From Propionispira arboris (GTDB taxonomy: Bacteria > Bacillota > Negativicutes > Selenomonadales > Selenomonadaceae): a stretch of DNA of 64,000 nt. Where the stretch lies: contig NZ_FNZK01000005.1 in assembly GCF_900109225.1 (NCBI RefSeq), positions 1-64,000 on the forward strand. The letters run 5' to 3'. The translations under genes and the position numbers were made by a program. Positions within the stretch are counted from its first letter, which is position 1; each line of letters begins with the position of its first letter. Positions 26,513-35,839 of the stretch are shown piece by piece. The notes under the pieces are model-generated. The model was not told the DNA's origin, ran no database searches, and saw only the letters and a program-made list of their open reading frames with translations.

Positions 26513-27503
26513 GTTACAATACCTCATTTTTACAGTCATTATTTTAGCATTGGTTTTTGATTTCATCAACGGATTTCATGATACAGCAAATGCTATAGCA
26601 ACGTCTGTTTCTACACGGGCCATTCCGCCGCGTGTAGCTATTATCATGGCAGCAGTTTTGAACTTTGTGGGTGCTTTATATAGTACTGGTGTTGCAAAGA
26701 CTATCGGTGGGGATATCGTTAAATCTGCAGCACATGTTGATGAGAAAATTATTATTGCTGCACTTTGCGGGGCAATTGTTTGGAATCTTGTAACTTGGTG
26801 GTTTGCTATACCAAGTAGTTCTTCTCATGCCTTAGTGGGGGGGATTATTGGAGCGGTTCTTGTTTCTACTGGAGCGGATGGACTTAATTTTTACGGTATT
26901 GGTAAGATTGTAATCTCCTTGGTTGCATCACCGCTTATTGCAATTATTACAGGCTGTGGCGTCATGTCGTTATTGTATATGATTTTTGGTGGATTTTCTC
27001 CATCAATGCTTAACAATAGATTTAAAAAAATGCAAATTTTATCGGCAGCAATGATGTCATTTTCACATGGATCAAATGATGCACAGAAGGCAATGGGGAT
27101 TATTACTTTGGCACTTTTAAGCGGGGGCTATATTCAAGAATTCGAAGTGCCTTTCTACATAAAGATTTTAGCGGCTACCTCGATGGCTTGTGGTACAGCT
27201 GTGGGTGGTTGGAAAATCATCAAAACCATTGGTGGTAAGATTTTTAAATTAGAACCAATTACTGGTTTTGCAGCTGATTTGAATTCGGCAATTGTTATTT
27301 TTGGTGCAACATTATTACATTTGCCTGTAAGTACAACTCACGTAGTATCTGGATCCATTATGGGTGTTGGTACGGCAAAGCGCATTCGAGCCGTTCGCTG
27401 GGGTGTGGCAAGGCAAATGCTGACTGCCTGGATATTGACAATTCCTTGTACAGCTTTGATGAGCGCAGTTGCCTATCAAATTGCCCGCCTTATCTTTGAA
27501 TAA
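26505..27503 (+). CDS. pit: inorganic phosphate transporter, PiT family
   Basis: The 332-aa membrane carrier has ten or so hydrophobic helices and both PiT signature repeats: DFINGFHDTANAIATSV in the N-half and SFSHGSNDAQKAMGII in the C-half, plus PVSTTHVVSG. It imports phosphate with cations. Translation is coupled to the DUF47 gene. Pho-box repeats upstream suggest induction by phosphate lack, which would be notable for a Pit-type carrier. Confidence 0.95.
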   Translation: MHELQYLIFTVIILALVFDFINGFHDTANAIATSVSTRAIPPRVAIIMAAVLNFVGALYSTGVAKTIGGDIVKSAAHVDEKIIIAALCGAIVWNLVTWWFAIPSSSSHALVGGIIGAVLVSTGADGLNFYGIGKIVISLVASPLIAIITGCGVMSLLYMIFGGFSPSMLNNRFKKMQILSAAMMSFSHGSNDAQKAMGIITLALLSGGYIQEFEVPFYIKILAATSMACGTAVGGWKIIKTIGGKIFKLEPITGFAADLNSAIVIFGATLLHLPVSTTHVVSGSIMGVGTAKRIRAVRWGVARQMLTAWILTIPCTALMSAVAYQIARLIFE

Positions 27504-27581
27504 AATAGTTTTACATAAGTCTAAAAAAGTGTACAATAAAAAGTAGCTTTTTTAGACTTTTTTTTAGAGAGGAGAGCAATT

Positions 27582-29243
27582 ATGCAAGAAATTATTGATG
27601 AAATAAAGAGAACTGATAAAATATATTCGGAAACTATGAAATTGGAAGAAATCAGTAGAGACTTTCAACAGTTTCATCAGGCCCCCATTGTGGCTGCGAA
27701 AATTGATAATATCTTAAAAGCGTTGCAATCACCAATTGGACAATATCAATCGCTTGTTTTTGTCGATATGACATCGGAAGATGGGATAAAGGTATATCGG
27801 CGTTCGGTTATGTTTTTGTTGATTATAGCAATTCATGAATTATTTGAAGATGCTGATCTGATTGTAGAACATTCGATTAATAAAGGTTTATATTGCGAAG
27901 TGCATGGGGACAAATTTTTAAACGAGCGTGATATTGAAACAATTGAACAGCGTATGCGAAAGATCGTTGCTGAAAAACGAGAAATCAATAAAAAAACACT
28001 TTCCAAAGCAGATGCTGTTCGTTTATTTAAACAAACAGGACAGATTGAGAAAGCGAATTTAATTGCCTCGCTGCAACAAGAAACTGTAAGTATTTATTGC
28101 TGTGGAGAATTTTATGATTATTTGTATGGACCGATGCTGCCGTCTACTGCATCGTTAGATTTATTTGCGATAGATTACTATAAACCGGGATTGATTGTTC
28201 GAACACCAGAGCGGGATGATCCAACGCAGGTATCAGAGCTGCTTGAACAGTCGAAACTGGCCGCTGTTTTTTCGGAAGCACAAAATTGGGCTAAAATTTT
28301 ACATTGCGATTACGTTTCCGATTTAAATCGATATAACAAAAATAAAATGATGGGTGATATTATTCGCATTTCAGAAGCGTTGCACGAAAAGAAAATTGGG
28401 CAAATAGCGGATTTTATTACAGGAAATATACAAAAAATTCGCCTGATTTTAATTGCAGGACCCTCATCATCGGGTAAAACGACCTTTGCGCAGCGATTGC
28501 GCATACAATTGCGTGTGAATGGAATTGAGCCTATTTCTATATCCTTGGATGATTATTTTCTTGATCGGAATTTTACACCACGCAACGAAAAAGGCGAATA
28601 TGATTTTGAGGCCTTGGGAGCTTTAGATGTAGAGCTTTTCAATCAGCATTTATTAAAACTTTTAGCAGGCGATACGGTTGAAATACCCCATTATAATTTT
28701 GTTACGGGTAAACGGGAATGGCATAACCATCTTTTACAGGTAGGGGAAACACAGCCAATTATTCTTGAAGGTATCCATGGGTTAAATGAAGAGTTAACAA
28801 AATCAATTGAGCGTGCCGCGAAGTTCAAGATTTACATAAGTGCTCTCACACAGATGGCAATTGATGGACATAATCGTATTCCGACCACCGATGCAAGACT
28901 TATCAGACGAATGGTGAGGGATCATCAGTCACGGGGAGCTTATGCCTTAAAAACTATAAAACAGTGGCCTGATGTACGTGCCGGTGAGGAGAAAAACATC
29001 TTCCCGTATCAGGAGGAAGCTGATGTCATGTTTAATTCGGCATTAATCTATGAGCTGAGTATACTTAAAAAATATGCGACACCATTATTGGAAAAAGTAA
29101 GCCATGATGTGCCAGAATATAGTGAAGCTATCCGTTTGTTGGATTTTCTCGAATACTTTAATGATGTTTATGCCGAAGAAGATATTCCAAATAATTCCAT
29201 TTTACGTGAGTTTATTGGAAAATCATGTTTTTCAGTTGGCTGA
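27582..29243 (+). CDS. uridine-kinase-like nucleoside kinase with aminoacyl-tRNA-synthetase-like N-terminus
   Basis: In this 553-aa protein, residues ~100-190 resemble the second additional domain of threonyl-tRNA synthetase (EHSINKGLYCEV and ERDIETIEQRMRKIV). The C-terminal half, from Walker A GPSSSGKTTFA (293-303), is a uridine kinase/phosphoribulokinase domain with SLDDYFLDR and EGIHGLNE. Such fused proteins are common in Firmicutes and are annotated as nucleoside kinases; their substrate is mostly untested. It follows pit by 78 nt. Confidence 0.88.
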   Translation: MQEIIDEIKRTDKIYSETMKLEEISRDFQQFHQAPIVAAKIDNILKALQSPIGQYQSLVFVDMTSEDGIKVYRRSVMFLLIIAIHELFEDADLIVEHSINKGLYCEVHGDKFLNERDIETIEQRMRKIVAEKREINKKTLSKADAVRLFKQTGQIEKANLIASLQQETVSIYCCGEFYDYLYGPMLPSTASLDLFAIDYYKPGLIVRTPERDDPTQVSELLEQSKLAAVFSEAQNWAKILHCDYVSDLNRYNKNKMMGDIIRISEALHEKKIGQIADFITGNIQKIRLILIAGPSSSGKTTFAQRLRIQLRVNGIEPISISLDDYFLDRNFTPRNEKGEYDFEALGALDVELFNQHLLKLLAGDTVEIPHYNFVTGKREWHNHLLQVGETQPIILEGIHGLNEELTKSIERAAKFKIYISALTQMAIDGHNRIPTTDARLIRRMVRDHQSRGAYALKTIKQWPDVRAGEEKNIFPYQEEADVMFNSALIYELSILKKYATPLLEKVSHDVPEYSEAIRLLDFLEYFNDVYAEEDIPNNSILREFIGKSCFSVG

Positions 29244-29258
29244 ATTTTATGTAAATAG

Positions 29259-29308
29259 AAAAGACAGAATCAACAATGCAGATTTTGCAGTTGATTCTGT
29301 CTTTTTTT
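29259..29308 (+). terminator. terminator of the nucleoside kinase gene
   Basis: GACAGAATCAAC pairs with GTTGATTCTGTC, followed by a seven-base T-run. Confidence 0.85.
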
Positions 29309-29320
29309 ATACGAAACAAT

Positions 29321-29355
29321 AAAAGAGATTGTGCTCGAAGGCACAATCTCTTTTG
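29321..29355 (-). terminator. terminator of the carboxyltransferase gene
   Basis: AAAAGAGATTGTGC and GCACAATCTCTTTT form a perfect 14-bp stem around TCGAAG, with A- and T-runs on both sides. Confidence 0.85.
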
Positions 29356-29369
29356 TATTTCATGGAAGC

Positions 29370-30716
29370 TTAACGATGTGCTTTAAAGAATTCTAAAGCA
29401 ACTTCAGGGAATAGAGCATAAGAGAGGACATCTTCCTGCGAAGCATTTGGATATCCTTTTTCAGCTAATTCTTTTTTGAGAAGTTCCATTTGTGGCGCAA
29501 TATCATCAGCAGGACGACCCGTGATAATCGTTTCGCCTTTTAATACTTCTTCACGAAGCATATCTGAAATAGGTGCTGGTGTACGACCATATTTACCACG
29601 AGCAAGATCCTTGAATTCACGAGGAACCATTGCATAACGTTTACCCATCATGACGTTAAATGTTGCCATAGTACCAACGATTTGACTCGATGGTGTAACG
29701 AGTGGCGGATAACCAAGATCAGCACGAACACGTGGCATTTCATCAAGCAGTTCCTGATATTTATCTTCCATACCTTGTTCTTTTAACTGATTTGCAAGAT
29801 TTGAAAGCATACCACCAGGAATTTGGAAGTCAAGTACATTAGGATCTACGTCGAAATGATTTTTGAGCTTAAATTCATTCAGAACTTTTTGTTTTACAAC
29901 GGAAAAATGTTTTGCAATTTCACTGAGTGCTTTACGATCGATGCCTGTATCGTATTCCGTTCCTTCTAATGTAGCAATCATTGTTTCTGTACATGGCTGT
30001 GAAGTCCCGAGAGCAAAAGGTGATAATGCACAGTCAATGATATCTACGCCAGCTTCAATTGCTTTTAAATATGTCATACTGCCAAAACCACTTGTATAAT
30101 GCGTATGTAATTCAATAGGAACTTTTACAGCAGCTTTTAGTTTTTTTACAAGATCTTCGGCTACGAATGGTTTTAATAAACCAGACATATCTTTGATACA
30201 GATAGAATGAACATGCATAGCTTCTAATTCTTTGGCAAGTTCAACGAATAAATCATTGCTGTGATATTGGCTGATTGTATATACAAGAGTACCCTGTACA
30301 TGTGCACCGGCTTCAATCCCAGCTTCAATAGCAACTTTCAAGTTACGTGTATCATTTAAAGCATCAAAAATACGAAGCACTTTAACACCATGTTCAACAG
30401 CTTTTTTTACGAAAGCTTTAACAACATCGTCAGCATATGGATTGTAACCAAGTAAGTTTTGACCTCTTAATAACATTTGAATTGGCGTATTTAAATGTTT
30501 TTTTAACGTATCTAAACGTTCCCATGGATCTTCACCTAAAAAACGAAGACAGGTATCAAATGTAGCACCGCCCCATGCTTCAATTGCATTGTAGCCGGCT
30601 TTGTCAAGAGCTTCCAACTGTGGAATCATGTCTTCAATCCGCATGCGAGTTGCAGTTAAAGATTGTTGACCGTCACGTAAGACAGTTTCAGTAATTTTTA
30701 CAGGTCTTTTAGCCAT
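29370..30716 (-). CDS. pyruvate/oxaloacetate carboxyltransferase subunit without biotin domain
   Basis: The 448-aa protein has the carboxyltransferase TIM barrel of OadA, PycB and transcarboxylase 5S: ITETVLRDGQQSL with the metal Asp, ALNDTRN, the carbamylated-Lys region CIKDMSGLLKP and metal HTHYTSG. A conserved C-terminal helical domain follows. It stops before the biotinyl domain that full OadA carries, so a separate biotin carrier must serve it, and none is nearby. It could belong to a Na+-pumping oxaloacetate decarboxylase, a pyruvate carboxylase or methylmalonyl-CoA:pyruvate transcarboxylase. The ATG at 30716 has GAGGAG upstream. Confidence 0.9.
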   Translation of the reverse strand: MAKRPVKITETVLRDGQQSLTATRMRIEDMIPQLEALDKAGYNAIEAWGGATFDTCLRFLGEDPWERLDTLKKHLNTPIQMLLRGQNLLGYNPYADDVVKAFVKKAVEHGVKVLRIFDALNDTRNLKVAIEAGIEAGAHVQGTLVYTISQYHSNDLFVELAKELEAMHVHSICIKDMSGLLKPFVAEDLVKKLKAAVKVPIELHTHYTSGFGSMTYLKAIEAGVDIIDCALSPFALGTSQPCTETMIATLEGTEYDTGIDRKALSEIAKHFSVVKQKVLNEFKLKNHFDVDPNVLDFQIPGGMLSNLANQLKEQGMEDKYQELLDEMPRVRADLGYPPLVTPSSQIVGTMATFNVMMGKRYAMVPREFKDLARGKYGRTPAPISDMLREEVLKGETIITGRPADDIAPQMELLKKELAEKGYPNASQEDVLSYALFPEVALEFFKAHR

Positions 30717-30863
30717 AATAAAATACACTCCTCTTAGATTATAGTAACATAAGTATTACAATATAGCCTTAAAAAGTAAGTTTGAATATGGAATTTAGTT
30801 TACATCATGTGGCAGTTATTCCTGAACACCGTAAAGTTCAAAGTATATTCAAATTTACATCAC
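30717..30863 (-). promoter_or_regulatory. long folded 5' leader of the carboxyltransferase gene
   Basis: Predicted transcription from near 30863 gives a ~147-nt leader. On the minus strand TTTGAATAT pairs perfectly with ATATTCAAA, enclosing a GAAC...GTTC hairpin and a GATGTAAA repeat. It matches no riboswitch that I know. Confidence 0.35.
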
Positions 30864-30869
30864 AAGTAC

Positions 30870-30898
30870 AGTATAGGTACTAAAATAAACCTTGTCAA
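30870..30898 (-). promoter_or_regulatory. promoter of the carboxyltransferase gene
   Basis: On the minus strand TTGACA (30898-30893) and TATACT (30875-30870) with a 17-bp spacer. This is as strong a match as the T-box promoters and fits a highly expressed central enzyme. The rest of the 30.7-31.1 kb gap holds this promoter, the leader and the DUF896 terminator. Confidence 0.75.
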
Positions 30899-30995
30899 TG
30901 ATAAAACGTGATTTTTTTAACATAATTTTTTAAGCGATTATAGTTGAAGTTTATAATATAATTAAGATAAATGGTTAGAATTTTCGCTTAAATAT

Positions 30996-31045
30996 AAAAA
31001 AGAACCAAGCATGCTGATAAGATCCTTATTTCATGTTTGGTTCCT
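30996..31045 (-). terminator. terminator of the DUF896 gene
   Basis: GAACCAAGCATG pairs with CATGTTTGGTTC (one wobble); on the minus strand a TTTTTT run follows. Confidence 0.8.
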
Positions 31046-31085
31046 TCATTATAAATGTAACAAATTTTTTATTCTAGCTGGATTG

Positions 31086-31340
31086 TTAATGTTGATATTT
31101 TGTTTTTGTGTCATTGGCCAGAATTTTGGGATCTTCTTTCTCTGTGATAATGGTAAAGGCATGTTTGGGATCATCAACGATTTCAATCTGTTCAAGACTT
31201 TGTTTTAAGCGACCGCGAATTGTATCCAAATAAATGCGGCGTAATTGTGTTTGTTCCATCGTTTCTTCAGGACTCAAACCGCTGTCTTTTTTCTTTTTTG
31301 CCAGGATGTTGATTCTTTGAATTAATTGAGCCGTAATCAA
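31086..31340 (-). CDS. DUF896 (YnzC/YneR-type) small protein
   Basis: The 84-aa protein has the DUF896 helical hairpin: INILAKKKKDSGLSPEE followed by QTQLRRIYLDTIRG, then an acidic tail. Relatives are small cytoplasmic proteins of the SOS or spore programme in bacilli, without known biochemical function. The start is a TTG with GGAG eight bases upstream. It lies 34 nt downstream of the D-amino-acid aminotransferase gene and shares its transcript. Confidence 0.85.
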   Translation of the reverse strand: MITAQLIQRINILAKKKKDSGLSPEETMEQTQLRRIYLDTIRGRLKQSLEQIEIVDDPKHAFTIITEKEDPKILANDTKTKYQH

Positions 31341-31374
31341 AATATATTCTCCTTATAGTGCTTTGTTTATAAAA

Positions 31375-32232
31375 TTAATAGCATTCTTTTTTTACGAGTT
31401 CATGGTATGCATTTAATAATTTTAAAGTGATTTTACCAGGAAGACCATTACCGATATGTTTATTATCAATTGCAATAACAGGGGTCACTTCCAGGCTGGT
31501 ACTGGTTATGAATGCTTCATGGGCAGTTAGAGCAAAGTCAGGTGAAAAAGCTTTTTCAATCATGGTAATTCCAAGCTTTTTTGCACATTCTTCAAATAAA
31601 ATAGAACGTGTAACTCCTTTTAAAATTAAATTACTGAGGGGGTGTGTCCAAACAATATCATCTTTGACCACGAAGAAATTACTACTGGAGCCTTCCGTGA
31701 CCAGATTACTGCCCTTACGTACCTGCACCGCTTCCTGACAATTTTTTTCATGGGCTTCTTGTTTTGCTAAAACATTGCCAAGCAGGTTGATTGTTTTAAT
31801 ATCACAGCGAAGCCAGCGGATATCTTCGGTGAAAATGGCATGCACGCCGGATTTTTGCCAGTCCGTATGAACAGATCCTTCACGAATGGTCATGCTGAGA
31901 TGGGGTACAATCTTATCGGGAAAGTAATGAGTACGCGGTGCAGTTGTTCTGGTTATTTGGAAGTAAATACAGCCGTCTGTAATGCCGCTTTTTTTAATAA
32001 TATCTTCGTGGATAGCGGTAAGTTCTGCATTTGTGTAGGTAACCGGAATTTTAAGTTCACGCAGTGAACGTATGCAGCGATCAAGATGGCGATCAAGCGC
32101 GAAACATTTTCCATTATATACTTTAGTGGCTTCGTATATTCCATCACCAAATTGATAGCCACGATCTTCTAGTGATATTTTCTTTTCATTGAGATCAATA
32201 AATTCTCCATCAAAAAAACCTAGTTCTTTCAT
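31375..32232 (-). CDS. dat: D-amino-acid aminotransferase (class IV)
   Basis: The 285-aa PLP enzyme of fold type IV probably interconverts D-alanine and D-glutamate for peptidoglycan. Features are LEDRGYQFGDGIYE near the N-terminus, the YFQITRTTAPRTHYFP strand typical of Dat, the catalytic Lys in DIKTINLLGN, and EGSSSNFFVV. Branched-chain aminotransferase is the main alternative; the RTTAPRTHYFP loop favours Dat. A TTG directly before the ATG is an equal start choice; AAGGAG is upstream. Confidence 0.88.
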   Translation of the reverse strand: MKELGFFDGEFIDLNEKKISLEDRGYQFGDGIYEATKVYNGKCFALDRHLDRCIRSLRELKIPVTYTNAELTAIHEDIIKKSGITDGCIYFQITRTTAPRTHYFPDKIVPHLSMTIREGSVHTDWQKSGVHAIFTEDIRWLRCDIKTINLLGNVLAKQEAHEKNCQEAVQVRKGSNLVTEGSSSNFFVVKDDIVWTHPLSNLILKGVTRSILFEECAKKLGITMIEKAFSPDFALTAHEAFITSTSLEVTPVIAIDNKHIGNGLPGKITLKLLNAYHELVKKECY

Positions 32233-32518
32233 CAAATTAATAGCTCCTTTAAATTTATGATAAACGTATAAATTTAATTATAGACTATAAAACATTTTAT
32301 TTGTAGATACAATGCAGAAAAATAATTGAAATTAAAAAAATACTGGCTTTTTAGATTGAAATCATATCTTTTATATAGCATACGTGCATATTTTATGGAA
32401 AAATCTTGGCTTTTTACACGAGTCCGTATATAATTGATAATATGCTATTTTGTGTACCTGTATTGGGTCTTGTTTTACAAAATAGATAAAAATAAATAGA
32501 AATAAGGAGAGTTTGTAA

Positions 32519-32788
32519 ATGAAACTTGTAGTAACGATTGTGGGAAGAGATCGTGTTGGGATTATTGCTATGGTAAGCAATATCTTAGCTGAAAATAATG
32601 TGAACATTTTAAATATCAACCAAAATATTATGGATGGATTTTTTAATATGGTTATGGTTGTTGAGATGACAGATAGTAAAATAAAATTGCAGGAATTGCA
32701 AAAAATTCTAAATGAAAAAGGTAATGAAATCAATCTTGAAATTAAAGCACAGCATCAGGATATTTTTGATGTTATGCATAAAATTTAA
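32519..32788 (+). CDS. ACT domain protein (UPF0237)
   Basis: An 89-aa single ACT domain: MKLVVTIVGRDRVGIIAMVS, then the NVNILNINQNIMDGFF strand pair. It is the GcvR-like type that binds small ligands, usually amino acids. In many Firmicutes this gene directly precedes the PFL (UPF0210) gene, as here with a 30-nt gap, so the two are likely functional partners. The ligand is unknown. Confidence 0.92.
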   Translation: MKLVVTIVGRDRVGIIAMVSNILAENNVNILNINQNIMDGFFNMVMVVEMTDSKIKLQELQKILNEKGNEINLEIKAQHQDIFDVMHKI

Positions 32789-32818
32789 GTTGAAAAGAAT
32801 TTATTTGGAGGCAGTTAA

Positions 32819-34180
32819 GTGATAACTATACATGATATATTAGAAACAAATCGAATGATCACAGAAAATAAACTGGATGTTCGCACGATTACAATGGGAA
32901 TCAGTCTTCGTGATTGCGCACATCCCAATCTACAGCAGTTTTGCCAAAATATTTATGATAAAATTACGACATCCGCTGAATTTTTGGTAAAAACCGGTGA
33001 AGAGATTGAAGCGGAATATGGTATTCCAATCATTAACAAACGTGTGTCTGTCACACCAATTGCTATTGTAGCAGAAGCTTGTAAGACAGATACATATGTT
33101 CCTGTTGCCGAAGCAATGGATCGGGCAGCTAAGGCAATCGGTATTAATTTTATCGGCGGATTTTCAGCTCTCGTCGAAAAAGGGTATACAAAAGGCGATC
33201 ATATTTTAATCAATTCGATACCACAGGCATTGGCTACAACGGATCTTGTTTGTGCTTCGGTCAATTTGGGTTCGACAAAAGCTGGGATCAATATGGATTG
33301 TGTACGCGAAATGGGTGAAATTGTTAAACGCACAGCTGAACTCACGCGTGATCGGGCAGCTATTGGTTGTGCGAAACTGGTTATCTTTTCGAATGCACCA
33401 GGGGACAATCCATTTATGGCGGGTGCTTTCCATGGTGTCAGTGAAGCTGAAAAAGTAATTAGCGTTGGTGTTAGTGGTCCGGGCGTAGTAAAACGGGCGT
33501 TGGAAGATATTAAAGGTGGAGATTTCAGTGAAGTCGCCGAAACAATCAAGAAGACAGCCTTTAAAATTACACGAGTTGGACAATTAGTGGCGCGTGAAGC
33601 TTCGAAACGTTTGGGGGTACCATTTGGTATTATCGATTTATCACTGGCACCTACTCCGGCAGTTGGTGATAGTGTTGCTCATATTCTGGAGGAAATGGGA
33701 ATCGAAAGTTGTGGTGCACCTGGTACGACGGCAGCCCTGGCTCTTTTGAATGATGCTGTCAAAAAAGGCGGACTCATGGCTTCTTCTCATGTTGGCGGTC
33801 TTAGCGGTGCCTTCATTCCAGTCAGTGAAGATGCTGGTATGATTGACGCGATTACTTGCGGCAGTCTGTCGCTTGAAAAATTGGAAGCCATGACATGCGT
33901 ATGCTCAGTCGGTCTTGATATGATTGCTATTGCAGGCGATACATCGGCGGCAACTATTTCAGGAATTATTGCCGATGAAGCAGCCATTGGCATGATTAAT
34001 AATAAAACAACCGCTGTTCGGGTGATTCCGGTTCCTGGCAAAAAAGTCGGCGATAGTGTAGAATTCGGCGGCCTTTTGGGTCATAGTCCAATTATTCCGG
34101 TTAAAAGCCAGTTTAGTTCAGAAGCGTTTATTGCTCGTGGCGGGCGCATTCCAGCACCTATACGCAGCTTAACGAACTAA
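32819..34180 (+). CDS. PFL family protein (UPF0210/DUF711)
   Basis: The 453-aa protein has the family start [10 protein letters not shown] and the Gly/Ala-rich body with [31 protein letters not shown] and [15 protein letters not shown]. The fold is related to glycyl radical enzymes, but the protein lacks an obvious glycyl-radical loop, and its reaction is unknown. The GTG start follows GGAGG. The C-terminus ends [13 protein letters not shown] as in full-length relatives. Confidence 0.92.
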   Translation: MITIHDILETNRMITENKLDVRTITMGISLRDCAHPNLQQFCQNIYDKITTSAEFLVKTGEEIEAEYGIPIINKRVSVTPIAIVAEACKTDTYVPVAEAMDRAAKAIGINFIGGFSALVEKGYTKGDHILINSIPQALATTDLVCASVNLGSTKAGINMDCVREMGEIVKRTAELTRDRAAIGCAKLVIFSNAPGDNPFMAGAFHGVSEAEKVISVGVSGPGVVKRALEDIKGGDFSEVAETIKKTAFKITRVGQLVAREASKRLGVPFGIIDLSLAPTPAVGDSVAHILEEMGIESCGAPGTTAALALLNDAVKKGGLMASSHVGGLSGAFIPVSEDAGMIDAITCGSLSLEKLEAMTCVCSVGLDMIAIAGDTSAATISGIIADEAAIGMINNKTTAVRVIPVPGKKVGDSVEFGGLLGHSPIIPVKSQFSSEAFIARGGRIPAPIRSLTN

Positions 34181-34200
34181 TTATTTTATAGTAAATTTTG

Positions 34201-34234
34201 TAGGAGCTGTCTCACAAAGAACAGCTCCTTTTTT
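34201..34234 (+). terminator. terminator after the PFL gene
   Basis: AGGAGCTGT and ACAGCTCCT arms followed by TTTTT; it ends just before the nth ribosome site. Confidence 0.8.
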
Positions 34235-34248
34235 GATGAGGTGCATTT

Positions 34249-34884
34249 ATGCGTATAACAAAAAAAATTAAAGAACAGATGATTCAAATTTTAGAAACCA
34301 CTTATATTGATGTAAAACCAGCACTTGTTTTTGGCAATCCTTTCGAACTGTTGATTGCAGTTATTTTATCAGCCCAGTGTACGGATGTGAGAGTGAACAT
34401 TACGACTAAACGGCTTTTTGCTAAAGCAAATACACCTGCTTCTATTTTGGAAATGGGTCTTAGTGCGCTGGAAGATGAAATTCGCGATTGTGGGCTTTAT
34501 CATAATAAAGCAAAAAATATCTTGGGAACTTGTCAAAAACTTTGTGAGGATTACGGCGGGGTAGTTCCCGAATCTTTTGATGAACTTTTAAAATTGCCTG
34601 GTGTGGGGCGAAAGACAGCAAATGTTGTGACCAGTATTGCATTTCAGCGTCCGGCAATTGCAGTTGATACACATGTTTTTCGGGTGGCAAACCGCTTGAA
34701 ACTAGGGGTTGGTGAGACTCCTTTTGCGGTAGAACAAGCCCTGATGAAGATTATTCCCAAAGAAAAATGGTCAGCAGCCCATCATTGGCTGATTTGGCAT
34801 GGGCGTAAACTGTGCAAATCAAGAGCTCCTTTGTGTGGACAATGCCCTTTGCATGAAATTTGTCCAAGCAGCACTATTGCATAA
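34249..34884 (+). CDS. nth: endonuclease III
   Basis: The 211-aa DNA glycosylase/AP lyase repairs oxidised pyrimidines. The helix-hairpin-helix LPGVGRKTANVV carries the catalytic Lys, and the Asp lies in VDTHVFRV. The C-terminal [4Fe-4S] cluster has ligands C189, C196, C199 and C205 (C-x6-C-x2-C-x5-C). GAGGTG precedes the ATG by six bases. Confidence 0.97.
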   Translation: MRITKKIKEQMIQILETTYIDVKPALVFGNPFELLIAVILSAQCTDVRVNITTKRLFAKANTPASILEMGLSALEDEIRDCGLYHNKAKNILGTCQKLCEDYGGVVPESFDELLKLPGVGRKTANVVTSIAFQRPAIAVDTHVFRVANRLKLGVGETPFAVEQALMKIIPKEKWSAAHHWLIWHGRKLCKSRAPLCGQCPLHEICPSSTIA

Positions 34885-34929
34885 ATACATGAATAAAGAG
34901 TATAATTATACTTGAAGGGGTTGGTTGTA

Positions 34930-35382
34930 ATGCTTTATCGCAAACCTACATTCAACGATGTAGAGTCTATATATGATTTAGTGAATACATATGCAAATGA
35001 TGGCGTTATGTTGGCACGGTCCAGGAATACGTTATATGAAACGTTGCGGGATATGATTGTGGCAGAAGAAAATAGTGAAATTGTTGGAGTTGGCGGACTT
35101 CATATTATTTGGAATGAATTGGCTGAGATTCGGACAATGGCCGTTACGGATAAAGTTACCCGGCAGGGAATCGGTAAAAAAATTGTGGAAATGTTGATGG
35201 AAGAGGCGAAAATGCTGGGTGTTAAGACATTATTTACACTTACTTATAAACCTGGTTTTTTTGCCAAGATTGATTTTAAGGAAATCACAAAAGAAGAATT
35301 ACCACATAAGGTTTGGAAAGAATGTATAGATTGTCCAAAATTTCCAAATTGTGACGAGATTGCAATGATGCGGGTATTATAG
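34930..35382 (+). CDS. GNAT acetyltransferase, short N-acetylglutamate-synthase-like
   Basis: The 150-aa protein has a single GNAT fold; the acetyl-CoA loop lies in TRQGIGKKIVEML. The tail LPHKVWKECIDCPKFPNCDE has paired cysteines, a feature I associate with short ArgA-type N-acetylglutamate synthases. No arg genes are near, so this is an inference. The ATG at 34930 has AAGGGG nine bases upstream; an upstream TTG lacks a site. Confidence 0.8.
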   Translation: MLYRKPTFNDVESIYDLVNTYANDGVMLARSRNTLYETLRDMIVAEENSEIVGVGGLHIIWNELAEIRTMAVTDKVTRQGIGKKIVEMLMEEAKMLGVKTLFTLTYKPGFFAKIDFKEITKEELPHKVWKECIDCPKFPNCDEIAMMRVL

Positions 35383-35493
35383 GAATTCGGTGAAAGCCGT
35401 TTTCCCAAAACAGCATTAAGTAAAACTTTTGTTTTTGTGTAGTGGACTGGATTTGGTTTATATTACGATGTGTCTCATTATTTTGTTTTACTG

Positions 35494-35522
35494 TTGACAA
35501 ATATATTTTAAATTGTTATAGT
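35494..35522 (+). promoter_or_regulatory. promoter of the Tyr T-box / aroF-tyrA operon
   Basis: TTGACA (35494-35499) and TATAGT (35517-35522) with exactly 17 bp between. Confidence 0.8.
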
Positions 35523-35534
35523 AACAGTACATTA

Positions 35535-35796
35535 AGAATAAATGTGACGATCAAGACAAGTATAACAGTGATGTTTTTCAGAGAGCTGGGGGTGGTGTAA
35601 CCTGGTAAACAGACTGTTAGAAATACACTTGGAAGCAGCAAGCTGAACGATTTTTCTAGTAGGCTGAGCCGGAATGCCACCGTTATCATAGGCTAGAGTA
35701 TGTTAGTACTCGAACTGAGTGGCTTGCTTTTTTATAGCAAGCAGGGTGGTACCACGGGTTATATGCTCGTCCCTGTTGCGGGGGCGGGCTTTTTTT
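35535..35796 (+). promoter_or_regulatory. T-box leader with UAC (Tyr) specifier
   Basis: Stem I pairs CAAG with CTTG and AACAGT with ACTGTT, opposite an AGTA-containing strand. This leaves a specifier loop AGAAA-TAC-A with TAC at 35624-35626. The T-box GGGTGGTACC (TGGT at 35747-35750) would pair with an A discriminator base, as in tRNA-Tyr. The terminator (35765-35789) is GC-rich with a seven-base T-run. The downstream aroF and tyrA genes fit tyrosine. Reading the loop one base earlier would give ATA, which the context does not support. Confidence 0.85.
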
Positions 35797-35839
35797 GTCT
35801 TTATTTTTAAGAGTATTATATTTGCAGGAGGTTGATTTT

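Noticed and set aside
33199-33583. Two overlapping minus-strand frames inside the PFL gene
   Set aside because: Both are shadows of the conserved PFL coding frame.
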